From Bacteroidales bacterium (GTDB lineage Bacteria; Bacteroidota; Bacteroidia; Bacteroidales; P3): a stretch of DNA of 64,000 nt. The notes under the pieces were generated by a model. That model was given only the letters and a program-made list of their open reading frames with translations, ran no database searches and was not told where the DNA came from. This document shows, one piece after another, positions 18,007 through 26,913 of this stretch; position 1 is the first letter of the stretch; every line of letters begins with the position of its first letter. The position numbers were made by a program, and so were the translations under genes. The stretch covers positions 54,002-118,001 of the forward strand of contig JAGAYN010000036.1 in assembly GCA_017940465.1 (NCBI GenBank). Reading direction: 5' to 3'.

Positions 18007-18897
18007 ATGAAAGCCACCACCCCGCTCCTCACCCTGCTCCTCCTCCTCGCCGCCTGCCACGGCCCACAGCCACAGACAGCCGTGTCCGACACCGTCACCG
18101 ACGACTACGGCCGCTCCGTCGTCGTCCCCACCCAGCCCCGGCGCGTGGTCAGCCTCTCCCCTGCCGTCACGGAAATCATGTTCGCCCTCGGCGCCGGCGA
18201 CCTCCTCGTGGGGCGCACCGACTTCTGCGCCTATCCCCCCGAGGCCGCAGACATCCCCTCCATCGGCGGCATCAGCAACCTCAGCATCGAACGCATCGTC
18301 TCCATGCAGCCCGACCTCGTCGTCAGCGGCTCCATGGTCAGCAAGAAAGCCACCGACCAGATGGACCAACTCGGCGTCCCCATGGTCTGCGTCATCGAGA
18401 AACCATGCTTCGACGCCCTCTACGACAACATCCTCGCCATCGGCCGCCTCGTGGGCAAGGAAAAGGAGGCCGACAGCCTGGTGGCCGCCCTCCACCAGCG
18501 AGTGGACTCTGAACTCCAATCCCCGGACTCCGAACCCGGCACTCCGGACTCCCCCAAGGTCTACTACGTTGTCGGCTACGGCCCCACAGGCAACTTCACC
18601 GCCGGCGGCAACACCTTCATCAACGACATCATCCGCATGGCCGGAGGCCGCAACATAGCCGAGGAGGTGGAAGGCTGGAGCTACAGCCTCGAAGCCCTCG
18701 TGCACGAAGACCCCGACTTCATCATCGTGCGCCGTGAGGACAGCGCCTCTTTCGTCTCCATGAAGCCCTACAACACCCTCCGCGCCGTCCGCCAAGGCCA
18801 TGTCATAGGCATCGTCAGCGGCACCCTCGACCTCCAAGTCCCCCGCAACATCGACGCCGTCCTCTACCTGCGTCATAGAATGCAAACCGCCCAATGA
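18007..18897 (+). CDS. Periplasmic binding lipoprotein, BtuF/FhuD-type (helical backbone metal receptor family)
   Basis: The 296-residue protein has a lipoprotein signal (LAAC, Cys17) and the two-lobe fold of ABC transporter receptors for cobalamin, haem or ferric siderophores. Visible signs are RRVVSLSPAVTEIMFALGAG (about 43-62), VGRTDFCAYP and the second-lobe segment TAGGNTFINDII. Residues around 167-183 are a Pro- and Ser-rich insert (SPDSEPGTPDSP) encoded by a 7-bp repeat, placed on the long linker between the lobes. No permease or ATPase gene is adjacent: the next gene overlaps by four bases but encodes an LtaS-like enzyme. The ligand is therefore open; cobalamin is only the closest family guess. 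Confidence 0.85.
   Translation: MKATTPLLTLLLLLAACHGPQPQTAVSDTVTDDYGRSVVVPTQPRRVVSLSPAVTEIMFALGAGDLLVGRTDFCAYPPEAADIPSIGGISNLSIERIVSMQPDLVVSGSMVSKKATDQMDQLGVPMVCVIEKPCFDALYDNILAIGRLVGKEKEADSLVAALHQRVDSELQSPDSEPGTPDSPKVYYVVGYGPTGNFTAGGNTFINDIIRMAGGRNIAEEVEGWSYSLEALVHEDPDFIIVRREDSASFVSMKPYNTLRAVRQGHVIGIVSGTLDLQVPRNIDAVLYLRHRMQTAQ
18504..18552 (+). repeat. Heptanucleotide repeat inside the BtuF-like gene
   Basis: Seven 7-mers follow in register: GGACTCT, GAACTCC, AATCCCC, GGACTCC, GAACCCG, GCACTCC, GGACTCC. Translation gives the Pro/Ser/Asp-rich linker of the binding protein. Because 7 is not a multiple of 3, only copy numbers that restore the frame keep the gene intact. Confidence 0.75.
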
Positions 18898-20693
18898 AAC
18901 CCAAAGGCAACAGTATCGCCCTCGGTGACTATGCAGTCCCTCTGCTGCTTTGCCTCACCATCTTCTTGCAAGTATCGCTCTTCCAGTGGTTCTGCTACCA
19001 CAACCTCCTGATCACCAGCCTCTGGAAAGCACCGGCACACTTTCTGGTTTTCTGGCTGTCCAAAATAGGCATCGCCCTCTTCCTGGCCAGTTTCTCCTTG
19101 CTATTCAAGCGCAAGTGGTGGACGGTGGCTCTGGTGGCGGTAGTCAGTCTATGGAGCCTCTCCAACCTCATTTATTACCGGGCCAACAACCTCTTGCTCA
19201 GCGTTGCCGCCATATTCATGGCTGACAATCTCAACGGCTTTCAAAGCTCCATCCTTGCCTACTGGAACTGGCAGTCCACCGTCCTGGTGCTAATCCCCAT
19301 AATTTATTCATTAATACTTATCCCGCTCCAGGCACCCTCCAGACGTAAGCCCGTATTGTTTGCCGTCTTACTCCTGCTCGTCGCCATCGGCGACATCGGG
19401 CAACGATATCTCTACAATCGCTTCTATGACGACGCCATTTCCAAAAAACTGTCCAAATACGACATCTTCCCATACCTGTACTATGGTTACGTGCTTAAGA
19501 TTACCAACTATCTCAACCGGCTGTCGCCTGAAAACGAAGAGAAACTGGGCGATACCGACAAATATGTCATGTACCACTCCATCCTGGCCAATATCCCACA
19601 AATATGCGTCTACCACGCCATTTATTACAGCACCAACAAGTCGAGCGACCAGATGCGCCTCTCCAACGTGCAACTCCCCGACGAGGTGACCTCGCTGCTG
19701 TCCCCCTCATCCGACACCACCTGTGCCCAACCCCATAACAACGTGATAGTCATTTTAGTGGAAAGCCTTGAAAGTTGGGCGATTGATGCCACTACCGATC
19801 AAGGTAAGCCCGTTGCACCCTATCTCGCGCAACTTAAAATGAAAGGGGTCTATGCGCCTCATATCAAATCGCAAGTACGTGAAGGCGTGAGCGGTGACGG
19901 GCAACTTATCGTAAACACCGGCCTCCTGCCCCTACGCCAGGGAGTAGCCTGCATGCTCTATGGAGAAAACACCTATCCGAACATAGCAGGCCGCTTCCAT
20001 ACATCGGCCACCCTCATTCCCACACCACCCAACATGTGGAACCAACTTGTCGCCACCCTCTCTTACGGCTACCGGAAGACAATGTCTCCCCCTGTCGGCG
20101 AAGTGCAGGACAACGGACTCTTCATGATGAGCAAGCAGTGGATCGACACCGCCAGCCAGCCATTCTGCTGCCAACTGCTCACCATTTCCACCCACTCGCC
20201 CTTCTCGCGCATAACATACCGCCCACTGCACTTTGACTCCGACCTGCCCTCCAACCTGCGCGACTACCTCAACTGCGTGCACTATGCCGACAGCTGCATC
20301 GGCGACTTCATGGAGTATCTTGAACGGAAAGGCATGATGGACAACACCATCGTAGTCATCACCGGCGACCATACCATATTCAAGAGCAACATGCTGCGCG
20401 AATACCAGAAGGCGGCTGCAAAGCGGAACTACGGCCTGCAATCGGGCCACAACTTTGTGCCACTCATCATCCTCACTCCCAGCGCGGAGCCGACCACCCT
20501 TGCCGACACCTGTGGCCAAATGGACATCTACCCCACCCTGCGCTGCCTCATCGGCGAGGAACTGTACCCCTGGAAGGGTTTCGGACGCAACCTGCTCGAT
20601 GCCACCTCGCAGCGCCCACTCCCAGAGGCCGAAGCCTACCACTGGTCCGACATGATGATCCGCTCCGACTGGTTCAGCTCCCGAACCGAATAA
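18894..20693 (+). CDS. LtaS-like sulfatase/phosphoglycerol transferase membrane protein
   Basis: The 599-residue protein has about five N-terminal membrane helices (to about residue 160) and a soluble alkaline-phosphatase-superfamily domain. The nucleophile region reads VILVESLESW (near 281-290), followed by SGDGQL and later TGDHT (near 490), which holds metal-binding Asp-His. This is the LtaS/OpgB/EptA-like layout. In Gram-negative Bacteroidota such enzymes probably move phosphoglycerol or phosphoethanolamine onto envelope glycans or lipids. It overlaps the BtuF-like gene by four bases (ATGA). Codon use is less C-biased than in gapA or dnaN. The exact substrate is unknown. Confidence 0.85.
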   Translation: MKPKGNSIALGDYAVPLLLCLTIFLQVSLFQWFCYHNLLITSLWKAPAHFLVFWLSKIGIALFLASFSLLFKRKWWTVALVAVVSLWSLSNLIYYRANNLLLSVAAIFMADNLNGFQSSILAYWNWQSTVLVLIPIIYSLILIPLQAPSRRKPVLFAVLLLLVAIGDIGQRYLYNRFYDDAISKKLSKYDIFPYLYYGYVLKITNYLNRLSPENEEKLGDTDKYVMYHSILANIPQICVYHAIYYSTNKSSDQMRLSNVQLPDEVTSLLSPSSDTTCAQPHNNVIVILVESLESWAIDATTDQGKPVAPYLAQLKMKGVYAPHIKSQVREGVSGDGQLIVNTGLLPLRQGVACMLYGENTYPNIAGRFHTSATLIPTPPNMWNQLVATLSYGYRKTMSPPVGEVQDNGLFMMSKQWIDTASQPFCCQLLTISTHSPFSRITYRPLHFDSDLPSNLRDYLNCVHYADSCIGDFMEYLERKGMMDNTIVVITGDHTIFKSNMLREYQKAAAKRNYGLQSGHNFVPLIILTPSAEPTTLADTCGQMDIYPTLRCLIGEELYPWKGFGRNLLDATSQRPLPEAEAYHWSDMMIRSDWFSSRTE

Positions 20694-20715
20694 TCCACCC
20701 CTCCATCAGCATAAG

Positions 20716-20739
20716 GCCGACAACCCGTCGGCTTTTTTT
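20716..20739 (+). terminator. Rho-independent terminator after the LtaS-like gene
   Basis: GCCGAC (20716-20721) and GTCGGC (20727-20732) form a six-pair stem with a five-base loop, followed by seven T. It is 23 bp after the stop codon. Confidence 0.85.
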
Positions 20740-20848
20740 GTATTCCACTGAAAACATGCAGGTTGTACAACATGTGTTTTTTTTAGGAAAAAACCGGCAA
20801 ATCGCCCCAAATTGCAAATCCATACATCGTTGTATCTCAGCGCCTTAA

Positions 20849-20880
20849 AGGCATCATCTTCTTCCCCTCTCCTACCCCTC
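20849..20880 (+). repeat. C-rich dispersed repeat, copy 1
   Basis: AGGCATCATCTTCTTCCCCT, followed by CTCCTACCCCT, recurs nearly unchanged at 38324-38353 and, reversed, at 60902-60923. All copies are intergenic. Here it is followed by G-rich sequence (AGGGG) able to pair with its CCCCT parts. The remaining gap up to 20990 shows no gene and no good -7 box. Confidence 0.7.
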
Positions 20881-20990
20881 CAGGGGTTATCTTAGGGGGC
20901 ACCGGGAACGTTGTCAGAAAAGCTGCGGCATAGGGGTGAATTTCCGACCGCACACAATAAGCGGGTGAATTCGGCGTTATTGTGGACATT

Positions 20991-21599
20991 ATGGATAAAC
21001 TAAGCTATGCCTTTGGCCTCAGTGTGGGCCATCAACTGAAAGAATGGGGATTCAGGGACAACCTGATAGTCAATGATTTTTCCGCCGCCATCGAAGACGT
21101 GCTCATGGGTCGCGAGCCCCAGATGGGCAACGAGACGGCCAACTCCCTGGTGCAGACCTTCTTCACCTACCAGGAAGAATTGCGCCAGGCGGAAGCCGAG
21201 AAGAAAGGTGCGGCGGCAAAGGCCGAGGGCGAGGCGTTTCTCGGGAAGAACAAACTCCGCCCCGAAGTGACTACCACCGCCAGCGGCTTGCAGTACGAGG
21301 TGCTGCAGGAAGGCTCCGGCCGCCAGCCCAAAGCCAGCGACACGGTGCGCTGCCACTACGAGGGGCGACTGCCCGACGGCACGGTGTTCGACTCCAGTTA
21401 CCGCCGCGGTGTACCGGCCGACTTCGGGCTGCGTCAGGTCATCAGCGGCTGGACCGAGGGCGTGCAGTTGATGAAGGAGGGAGCCAAGTACCGCTTCTAT
21501 ATCCCATGGAACCTCGCCTACGGCGAACGCGGCGCCGGTGCCGACATCCCGCCCTACGCCGCCCTCGTTTTCGACGTGGAGCTCGTCAAAGTGCTATAA
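20991..21599 (+). CDS. FKBP-type peptidyl-prolyl isomerase
   Basis: The 202-residue protein (ATG at 20991) has no signal peptide. A GTG three codons earlier would add only three residues. An N-terminal helical dimerization region, FKBP_N-like (MDKLSYAFGLSVGHQLKEWG to about residue 95), precedes the FKBP domain (TVRCHYEGRLPDGTVFDSS, GWTEGVQLM, then the YGERGAG turn). It resembles FklB or cytoplasmic Mip-like proteins and should catalyse prolyl isomerization. It stands alone between a terminator and a convergent glycosyltransferase whose end overlaps its last six bases. It is distinct from the lipoprotein FKBP at 3.1 kb. Confidence 0.92.
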   Translation: MDKLSYAFGLSVGHQLKEWGFRDNLIVNDFSAAIEDVLMGREPQMGNETANSLVQTFFTYQEELRQAEAEKKGAAAKAEGEAFLGKNKLRPEVTTTASGLQYEVLQEGSGRQPKASDTVRCHYEGRLPDGTVFDSSYRRGVPADFGLRQVISGWTEGVQLMKEGAKYRFYIPWNLAYGERGAGADIPPYAALVFDVELVKVL

Positions 21600-22426
21600 G
21601 CCCTTTTTCAATTGATGGTTGGTCAGCTTGCAGGCAAGGCGCCTTCTTCTGGGCGACCGAATGCCCTGTGATAACCAACGCAAACAAATCTCCCTGATGC
21701 ACCAATAATAGCGTCGGCGGAGATTTTTCTTATGGACCTCATAAAGGCCTCTCTCCTTGAGAAGCATCTCTACTTTGCTACTCGCCAACAGCTGGTGGCC
21801 GAAGTTTTCTGCAAAATCGGTGTTCATGGCACTCTGTTCGTTGGCCACATTGTAGTTGTAAAGGCAACCGCTGACGTACCGGTAGCTGTGGCTGCGGAGG
21901 AACACTTGGTTATTGAACAGGTAGTCTTCCCCTGCCTTCAATGTGGTGTCGAAACGCAGGTCGGTCAAAAAGTCTCGCCGGTAGGCCCGTTTCACACCAC
22001 CGCTCCTTCGCCTTGCACTATCATGTCGACGTTGCTGTCGATATGGAGTTCCTTCTTTGTGTCGATTCCGGCCTCGAAAAAATCGAACTGCACGATATCG
22101 ACACCGTGGCACTGCAAAGAAAGCTCCTGCAACCAGGAGGGTTCAACCCAGTCGTCGGCATCGACGAACAGCACATACTCTCCCAAAGCCCGTTCCAACC
22201 CTTTGTTACGTGCACTCGACACCCCTTCGTTTTCACTGTCTATCAGTATGAAGCGGGAATCATTGGCGATAAGCGGCCGGCACACCTCAAGGGTGCTGTC
22301 GGTGGAGCCGTCGTTGACAATGATGCACTCAAAGTCGGTGAAGACCTGAGTCTTCACCGACTCGATGCATCGTTCTATATAACGACTGGCATTGTAGGCC
22401 GGGATAATGACAGAGAATGTCATCAC
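21594..22426 (-). pseudogene. Family 2 glycosyltransferase interrupted by a single-base frameshift
   Basis: The N-terminal part (145 codons from 22426) is a normal GT-A start: FSVIIPAYNASRYIERCIES, NDGSTD and the DADDW metal motif. It then stops at 21992. The following frame continues the same protein: KRAYRRDFLTDLRFDTTLK, then AGEDYLFNNQVFL with the catalytic-type ED. At the junction the minus strand reads GTGGTGTGAAACGG. Adding one G (GTGGTGTGGAAACGG) restores VVWKRAYRRDFL, the usual GT2 pattern. So the gene differs from an intact one by one missing G. It may be a true pseudogene, a phase variant, or a base-call error. Its last bases overlap the FKBP gene on the other strand. Confidence 0.85.
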
Positions 22427-22432
22427 CTTTTT

Positions 22433-24118
22433 TTATTTCTTCTTGGCAGCTTTGGCCTTGATGGCCTTCTCGACGACATAGGGGTTGTCAAGGTCGCTGA
22501 CGAAGGGATAGCTGTAGTTGCGGGCGGGGTCGAAGGTCTCCTTGACGGCCTGCGGCGAGGTCCAGCGGATGAGGTTGAGGTAGGAACCTGCCTTGTCGTT
22601 GGTGCCGCTGGCGCGGGCACCGCCGAAGGGCTGCTGGCCGACGACGGCCCCGGTGGGCTTGTCGTTATAGTAGATGTTGCCGGCGGCATACTTCAGCACG
22701 TCGGCTGCCTGGCGGAGGGCCTTGCGGTCGTTGGAGAAAATGGCTCCAGTGAGGGCGTAGGGCGAGGTCTCGTCGCACAGGTGCAGCGTCTCCAGGTACT
22801 TGGCATCCTCATAGACATAGATGGTGATGATGGGGCCGAAAATCTCTTCGCACATGGACTTGTAGTCGGGCTTTTTGGCCAGGATGACGGTCGGCTCCAC
22901 GAACCAGCCTTTTTTCTTGTCGCCATTGCCGCCGAAGACAATCTCGGCGTCCTTGCTCTTCTTGGCATGGTCGATGTAGCGCATGCAGTTGTCGAACGAA
23001 GCCTCGTCGATCACCGCATTGACAAAGGCGCTGAAGTCGCGCACATCGCCCATCTTGATTTCCTTGAGCATCCTGCCGATGGCTTTTTCCACCTTGGGCC
23101 ACATGCTCTTGGGCACATAGGCGCGGCTGGCGGCGGAACATTTCTGACCTTGGAACTCGAAGGCACCGCGCACGATGGCGGTAGCCACCTGGTCCACATC
23201 GGCGCTCTTGTGCACGAAGATGAAGTCCTTGCCGCCCGTCTCGCCCACAATCTTGGGGTAGGTGCGGTAGTTGGCGATGTTCTCGCCGATGGATTTCCAG
23301 AAGTTGTTGAAAGTGCCGGTGGAGCCGGTGAAGTGCACGCCGGAGAGGTGTTCGTTGGCGAAAGCCACCTTGCCGATGAGCGATCCGCTGCCGGGGAGGA
23401 AGTTGATGACGCCGTCGGGCAGGCCGGCCTCCTTGTAGATCTTCATCAGCAGGTAGTTGCTCAGCAGCGACGTGGTGGAGGGCTTCCAGATGCACACGTT
23501 GCCCATCAGCACCGGGCTGAGGCAGAGATTGCTGGCGATGGAGGTGAAGTTGAACGGCGTGATGGCGAACACAAAGCCCTCCATGGCACGGTAGTTCACA
23601 TAGTTCAACTGCCCGTCGGGGCTGCAGGGCTGGTCGCTGTAGATCTGGCTGGCATAGTAGGTATTGTAGCGCAGGAAGTCCACCAACTCGCAGGCGCTGT
23701 CGATTTCAGCCTGCATGGTGGTCTTGCCCTGGCCGAGCATGGTGGCGGCGTTAATCAGGTAGCGGTACTTGCCGCTGATGAGTGTGGCGATGCGGAGCAT
23801 GATGCTGGCACGGTCAATCCAGGGCATCTCCGACCACTCCTTGTGGGCTTTCATCGCGGCATCGATGGCGGCGCGGACCTCCTTTTCACCCACCTTGTGG
23901 TAGCGGGCCAGCACGTGCTTGTTCTCGGTGGGCATCACTACCTCGCCCATGTCTTTGGTCTTCACCTCCTTGCCGCCTATGATGACGGGGATTTCGGTGA
24001 CGGTGGCATAAAGCTCGTCAAGGGCTTTGCGGATCTCCGCACGTTCGGGGCTGCCGGGGGCGTAGCCTAACACAGGCTCGTTCTGCGGCTTGGGGAATAC
24101 ATAAATGCTGTTGTTCAT
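22433..24118 (-). CDS. pruA: L-glutamate gamma-semialdehyde (1-pyrroline-5-carboxylate) dehydrogenase
   Basis: The 561-residue aldehyde dehydrogenase has the catalytic Cys near 326 in FQGQKCSAASR and the general-base Glu near 293 in VGETGGKDF. ITPFNFTSIASNL near 180 and the C-terminal QPFGGARASGTND are diagnostic for the P5C dehydrogenase branch. It oxidizes glutamate semialdehyde to glutamate with NAD, the second step of proline breakdown and part of arginine/ornithine use. The proline dehydrogenase gene is not adjacent, so this is a stand-alone PruA. The ATG at 24118 is preferred to one 14 codons upstream, because the latter overlaps the promoter zone. Confidence 0.95.
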   Translation of the reverse strand: MNNSIYVFPKPQNEPVLGYAPGSPERAEIRKALDELYATVTEIPVIIGGKEVKTKDMGEVVMPTENKHVLARYHKVGEKEVRAAIDAAMKAHKEWSEMPWIDRASIMLRIATLISGKYRYLINAATMLGQGKTTMQAEIDSACELVDFLRYNTYYASQIYSDQPCSPDGQLNYVNYRAMEGFVFAITPFNFTSIASNLCLSPVLMGNVCIWKPSTTSLLSNYLLMKIYKEAGLPDGVINFLPGSGSLIGKVAFANEHLSGVHFTGSTGTFNNFWKSIGENIANYRTYPKIVGETGGKDFIFVHKSADVDQVATAIVRGAFEFQGQKCSAASRAYVPKSMWPKVEKAIGRMLKEIKMGDVRDFSAFVNAVIDEASFDNCMRYIDHAKKSKDAEIVFGGNGDKKKGWFVEPTVILAKKPDYKSMCEEIFGPIITIYVYEDAKYLETLHLCDETSPYALTGAIFSNDRKALRQAADVLKYAAGNIYYNDKPTGAVVGQQPFGGARASGTNDKAGSYLNLIRWTSPQAVKETFDPARNYSYPFVSDLDNPYVVEKAIKAKAAKKK

Positions 24119-24149
24119 TGAATGTGTATTTAAGCGTTTAATTTGGGTG

Positions 24150-24157
24150 CAAATATA
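24150..24157 (-). promoter_or_regulatory. -7 box upstream of pruA
   Basis: The minus strand reads TATATTTG, a TAnnTTTG match 32 bp before the start codon. No clear -33 element is seen. Confidence 0.6.
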
Positions 24158-24267
24158 CACTCTTTTCCGCTATTGGAGGGAAAAAGTTTCCAACAACTGT
24201 TGATATCTTGACGCAATAATCATCCCCGTTGGACGTTATCACGCTGTTATTCAAATCGCAGAAGTGT

Positions 24268-24633
24268 ATGAAATTCACCGTCGGGAATGCACCGCAATAC
24301 GGTCGCCACTATGATGAGAATTCTTTCTGGAATATGCTGCGTCGTGTAGCGTCCACGGCCGGGAGCAAGCTGCTCTACCCAGCCCTGCAGCTCTACTACA
24401 TGCTGCAGGCATCCACCACCCCTGTCCAGGACAAGGCCCTCATCATCGGCGCCTTGGGCTATCTCGTCCTGCCGACCGACTTGGTGCCGGACTTCATTCC
24501 CCTGATGGGTCTCACCGACGACCTCACCGCCCTCATGCTCGCCCTGCGCACGCTGCACAAGGATATCACGCCGGAAATACGGCAGAAGGCACGGGAACAG
24601 ACCGTCAGACTGCTCAATCCCTCCACTACATAA
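24268..24633 (+). CDS. DUF1232 (YkvA-like) small membrane protein
   Basis: The 121-residue protein has a charged N-terminus. The DUF1232 core follows: one hydrophobic stretch LIIGALGYLVLPTDLVPDFIP (split here by a kink at Pro) and then the LTDDLTALMLAL helix. The pattern LVLPTDLVPDFIP and a following DD is typical for the family, whose role is unknown. An upstream TTG at 24229 could extend it, but the ATG at 24268 fits better. It lies 26 bp before the ABC-F gene, in the same direction, and may be co-transcribed. Confidence 0.85.
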   Translation: MKFTVGNAPQYGRHYDENSFWNMLRRVASTAGSKLLYPALQLYYMLQASTTPVQDKALIIGALGYLVLPTDLVPDFIPLMGLTDDLTALMLALRTLHKDITPEIRQKAREQTVRLLNPSTT

Positions 24634-24659
24634 TTAATTGTATAAGCGAACCCTCCACT

Positions 24660-26483
24660 ATGGCTGATGCACTACTCACCGTCGAGAACCTCACCAAGAG
24701 TTTTGGTGACAAGTTGCTTTTTGAAGATATCTCTTTCGGAATCAACGCCGGACAGAAGTCGGCACTCATAGCACGCAACGGTTATGGCAAGTCTACCCTG
24801 CTCAATATCCTCATGACTGCCGCCGGCCACAGCGGCTACAATACCCTGCAGGACAGCGGACGTGTTACCTTCCGCTCCGACCTCCGCATGGCCTACCTGC
24901 CTCAATCGGGAGACCACGATGCCTCTTCCACTGCCAATGTGCGCGATTTCGTCTACAATATTCAGCGTCCCGAGACGGAGGATCCCTGGGCTTTCGAGCA
25001 GCGGATCGAGGAAATCCTGTCGCGTATGAAAGTAGACCGCCTGCTGGACCGTTCCATGGCCACTCTCAGCGGTGGCGAACAGAAGAAGGTGGCCCTATGC
25101 CGCCTCCTGATGGACGACTGCAACCTGCTGATACTCGACGAGCCCACCAACCACCTTGACATCGAGATGATCGAGTGGCTGGAGGACTTCCTCTCACGCC
25201 AGCGGCTGGCGCTCCTCATGGTCACCCACGACCGCTACTTCCTCGACAATGTGTGCGACAATATATATGAACTGGACAACGCGCGCCTGTATCATTACAA
25301 GGGGCGGTACGACTACTACCTGGAGAAGAAAGCCGAGCGCGAAGCCAACGAACGTGCCGAGGTGGCCAAGGCCCGAAGCCTCTACCGCACCGAGTTGGAA
25401 TGGATGCGACGCATGCCGCAGGCTCGTGGTACCAAGGCGCAGGCACGCATAGATGCCTTCTATGAACTGGAGGCTAAAGCCCGCACCCGTTTCGACAACA
25501 ACCGCCCCCAGCTGACGGTGAAGACCGAGCGCATCGGGGGCAAGATACTGGAACTCTACAACATCTGCTACCGCGATATCATAGACGACTACTCCTACGT
25601 CTTCAAGCGCGGCGAGAAAACCGGCATCGTCGGCCCCAATGGCGTAGGCAAGAGCACCCTGCTGAACATCATCACCGAGAGGCTGAAGCCCGGCAGCGGT
25701 CGCGTAGTCATCGGGCAGACCATACAGTTTGGCTACTATACCCAGGCGGGACTCCAGGCTCCATCCGACCGCCGTGTGATAGATCTGGTGAAAGACATCG
25801 CCGAGGAGATTGAGATTGAGGGAGGCAAACGAATGTCGGCCCACCAGTTTCTCTCCTACTTCGGCTTCGACGACACGACGCAATTCAACTACTTCGGCAA
25901 CCTCAGCGGCGGCGAACGGCGGCGGCTGTACCTGCTACAGGTGTTGATGGCCAACCCCAATTTCCTTATCCTCGACGAGCCCACCAACGACCTCGACCTG
26001 TACACACTGCAGATTCTGGAACAGTTTCTGCGGGGCTACAAGGGCTGCCTCATCATTGTTTCGCACGACCGCTCTTTCATGGACCATATCGTGGACCACC
26101 TGCTTGTGTTCGAGGGTGAAGGTAAAGTCCGCGACTATCACAGCAACTACACGCAGTACCGCCTGGAGAAATCCAGGAGCGACCGCGAGCGGCAGAAGGA
26201 GGAGAAAGGGAAGCGGGCGGCGGAACAGGCGAAGGCTGCGCCAGTCCCTGCTGCCGCCAGGCGGCGGGCCTCCTACAAGGAGCAGCGGGAATACGAGGCT
26301 CTCACGGCCGAAATCGACGCCCTTACCGCCGAACGCGCCGAGTTGGAACGTGCCCTCGGCGACGGCTCCCTAACCGATGCCGAGGCCATAACGCAAGCCT
26401 CCTCCCGCATCGGCGAGCTGATGGAGCTGCTCGATGGGAAGGAGATGCGTTGGTTGGAGTTGGATGAACTGATAGCAGGCTGA
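24660..26483 (+). CDS. ABC-F family ATPase (Uup/EttA-like)
   Basis: The 607-residue protein has two ABC domains without membrane helices, the mark of ABC-F translation factors. The first Walker A is ARNGYGKST (38-46), with Ala in place of the usual first Gly. Its signature is LSGGEQKKVALC and its Walker B LLILDEPTNHLD. The second set is GPNGVGKST (near 325), LSGGERRRLYLL and FLILDEPTNDLD. A linker helix lies near 230-280 and a basic, Glu/Arg-rich coiled coil at the C-terminus (about 510-600), as in Uup. It probably acts on ribosomes or on recombination intermediates. Antibiotic resistance is possible for the family but not shown. Confidence 0.93.
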   Translation: MADALLTVENLTKSFGDKLLFEDISFGINAGQKSALIARNGYGKSTLLNILMTAAGHSGYNTLQDSGRVTFRSDLRMAYLPQSGDHDASSTANVRDFVYNIQRPETEDPWAFEQRIEEILSRMKVDRLLDRSMATLSGGEQKKVALCRLLMDDCNLLILDEPTNHLDIEMIEWLEDFLSRQRLALLMVTHDRYFLDNVCDNIYELDNARLYHYKGRYDYYLEKKAEREANERAEVAKARSLYRTELEWMRRMPQARGTKAQARIDAFYELEAKARTRFDNNRPQLTVKTERIGGKILELYNICYRDIIDDYSYVFKRGEKTGIVGPNGVGKSTLLNIITERLKPGSGRVVIGQTIQFGYYTQAGLQAPSDRRVIDLVKDIAEEIEIEGGKRMSAHQFLSYFGFDDTTQFNYFGNLSGGERRRLYLLQVLMANPNFLILDEPTNDLDLYTLQILEQFLRGYKGCLIIVSHDRSFMDHIVDHLLVFEGEGKVRDYHSNYTQYRLEKSRSDRERQKEEKGKRAAEQAKAAPVPAAARRRASYKEQREYEALTAEIDALTAERAELERALGDGSLTDAEAITQASSRIGELMELLDGKEMRWLELDELIAG

Positions 26484-26900
26484 CTATTTCCGGCGTTCAC
26501 GCTTCTTGCATTTTTCCTTCACCTGTTGGCGTTGTGCGGGGGTGAGCACCTCGTCTACACGCACTTTGGTGGCATACATCTCGCGCGAGATGAGGCTCTG
26601 CAGACGTGCTTCGCGGTCGAAGAGCGGGTGCAGCGTAGCCGACTGGTCGCCATCGCGCTCCATGAAGGTGGCGATGCTGTCGCGGACGGCTTTCTGTTGC
26701 GAGCGTAGTTTTTTGACACGTGCCTTTGACTCCTGCGTGATGCCCTTGAGGGCCTGTTTCTGGTCGGAGGAGAGGTCGGAAATCATCTCCGTGATGTTGG
26801 GGTGCTTGTGGCGGCCACGTTCTTCGCGGGGTTTGTGCTGCTGCGCCCAAGTGGCTGTGGTGACGGCAAGGAGTGCCATCATTAGGATTGTCTTTTTCAT
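26484..26900 (-). CDS. Spy/CpxP-like periplasmic protein
   Basis: The 138-residue protein has a signal peptide (about 1-19, ending TWA) and then a helical, strongly basic and Gln-rich chain. An LTPAQRQQV segment near 119-127 matches the LTxxQ motif of the Spy/CpxP family. Spy-type proteins are ATP-independent chaperones or stress sensors in the periplasm. It lies 13 bp after the anti-sigma-like gene on the same strand, so it is probably part of the ECF sigma operon and made under envelope stress. The first base after its stop is next to the convergent ABC-F stop. Confidence 0.8.
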   Translation of the reverse strand: MKKTILMMALLAVTTATWAQQHKPREERGRHKHPNITEMISDLSSDQKQALKGITQESKARVKKLRSQQKAVRDSIATFMERDGDQSATLHPLFDREARLQSLISREMYATKVRVDEVLTPAQRQQVKEKCKKRERRK

Positions 26901-26913
26901 ATTGCTGTGGATT

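Noticed and set aside
22433-24118. Frameshift or truncation in pruA
   Set aside because: The full aldehyde dehydrogenase reads through in one frame with all active residues.
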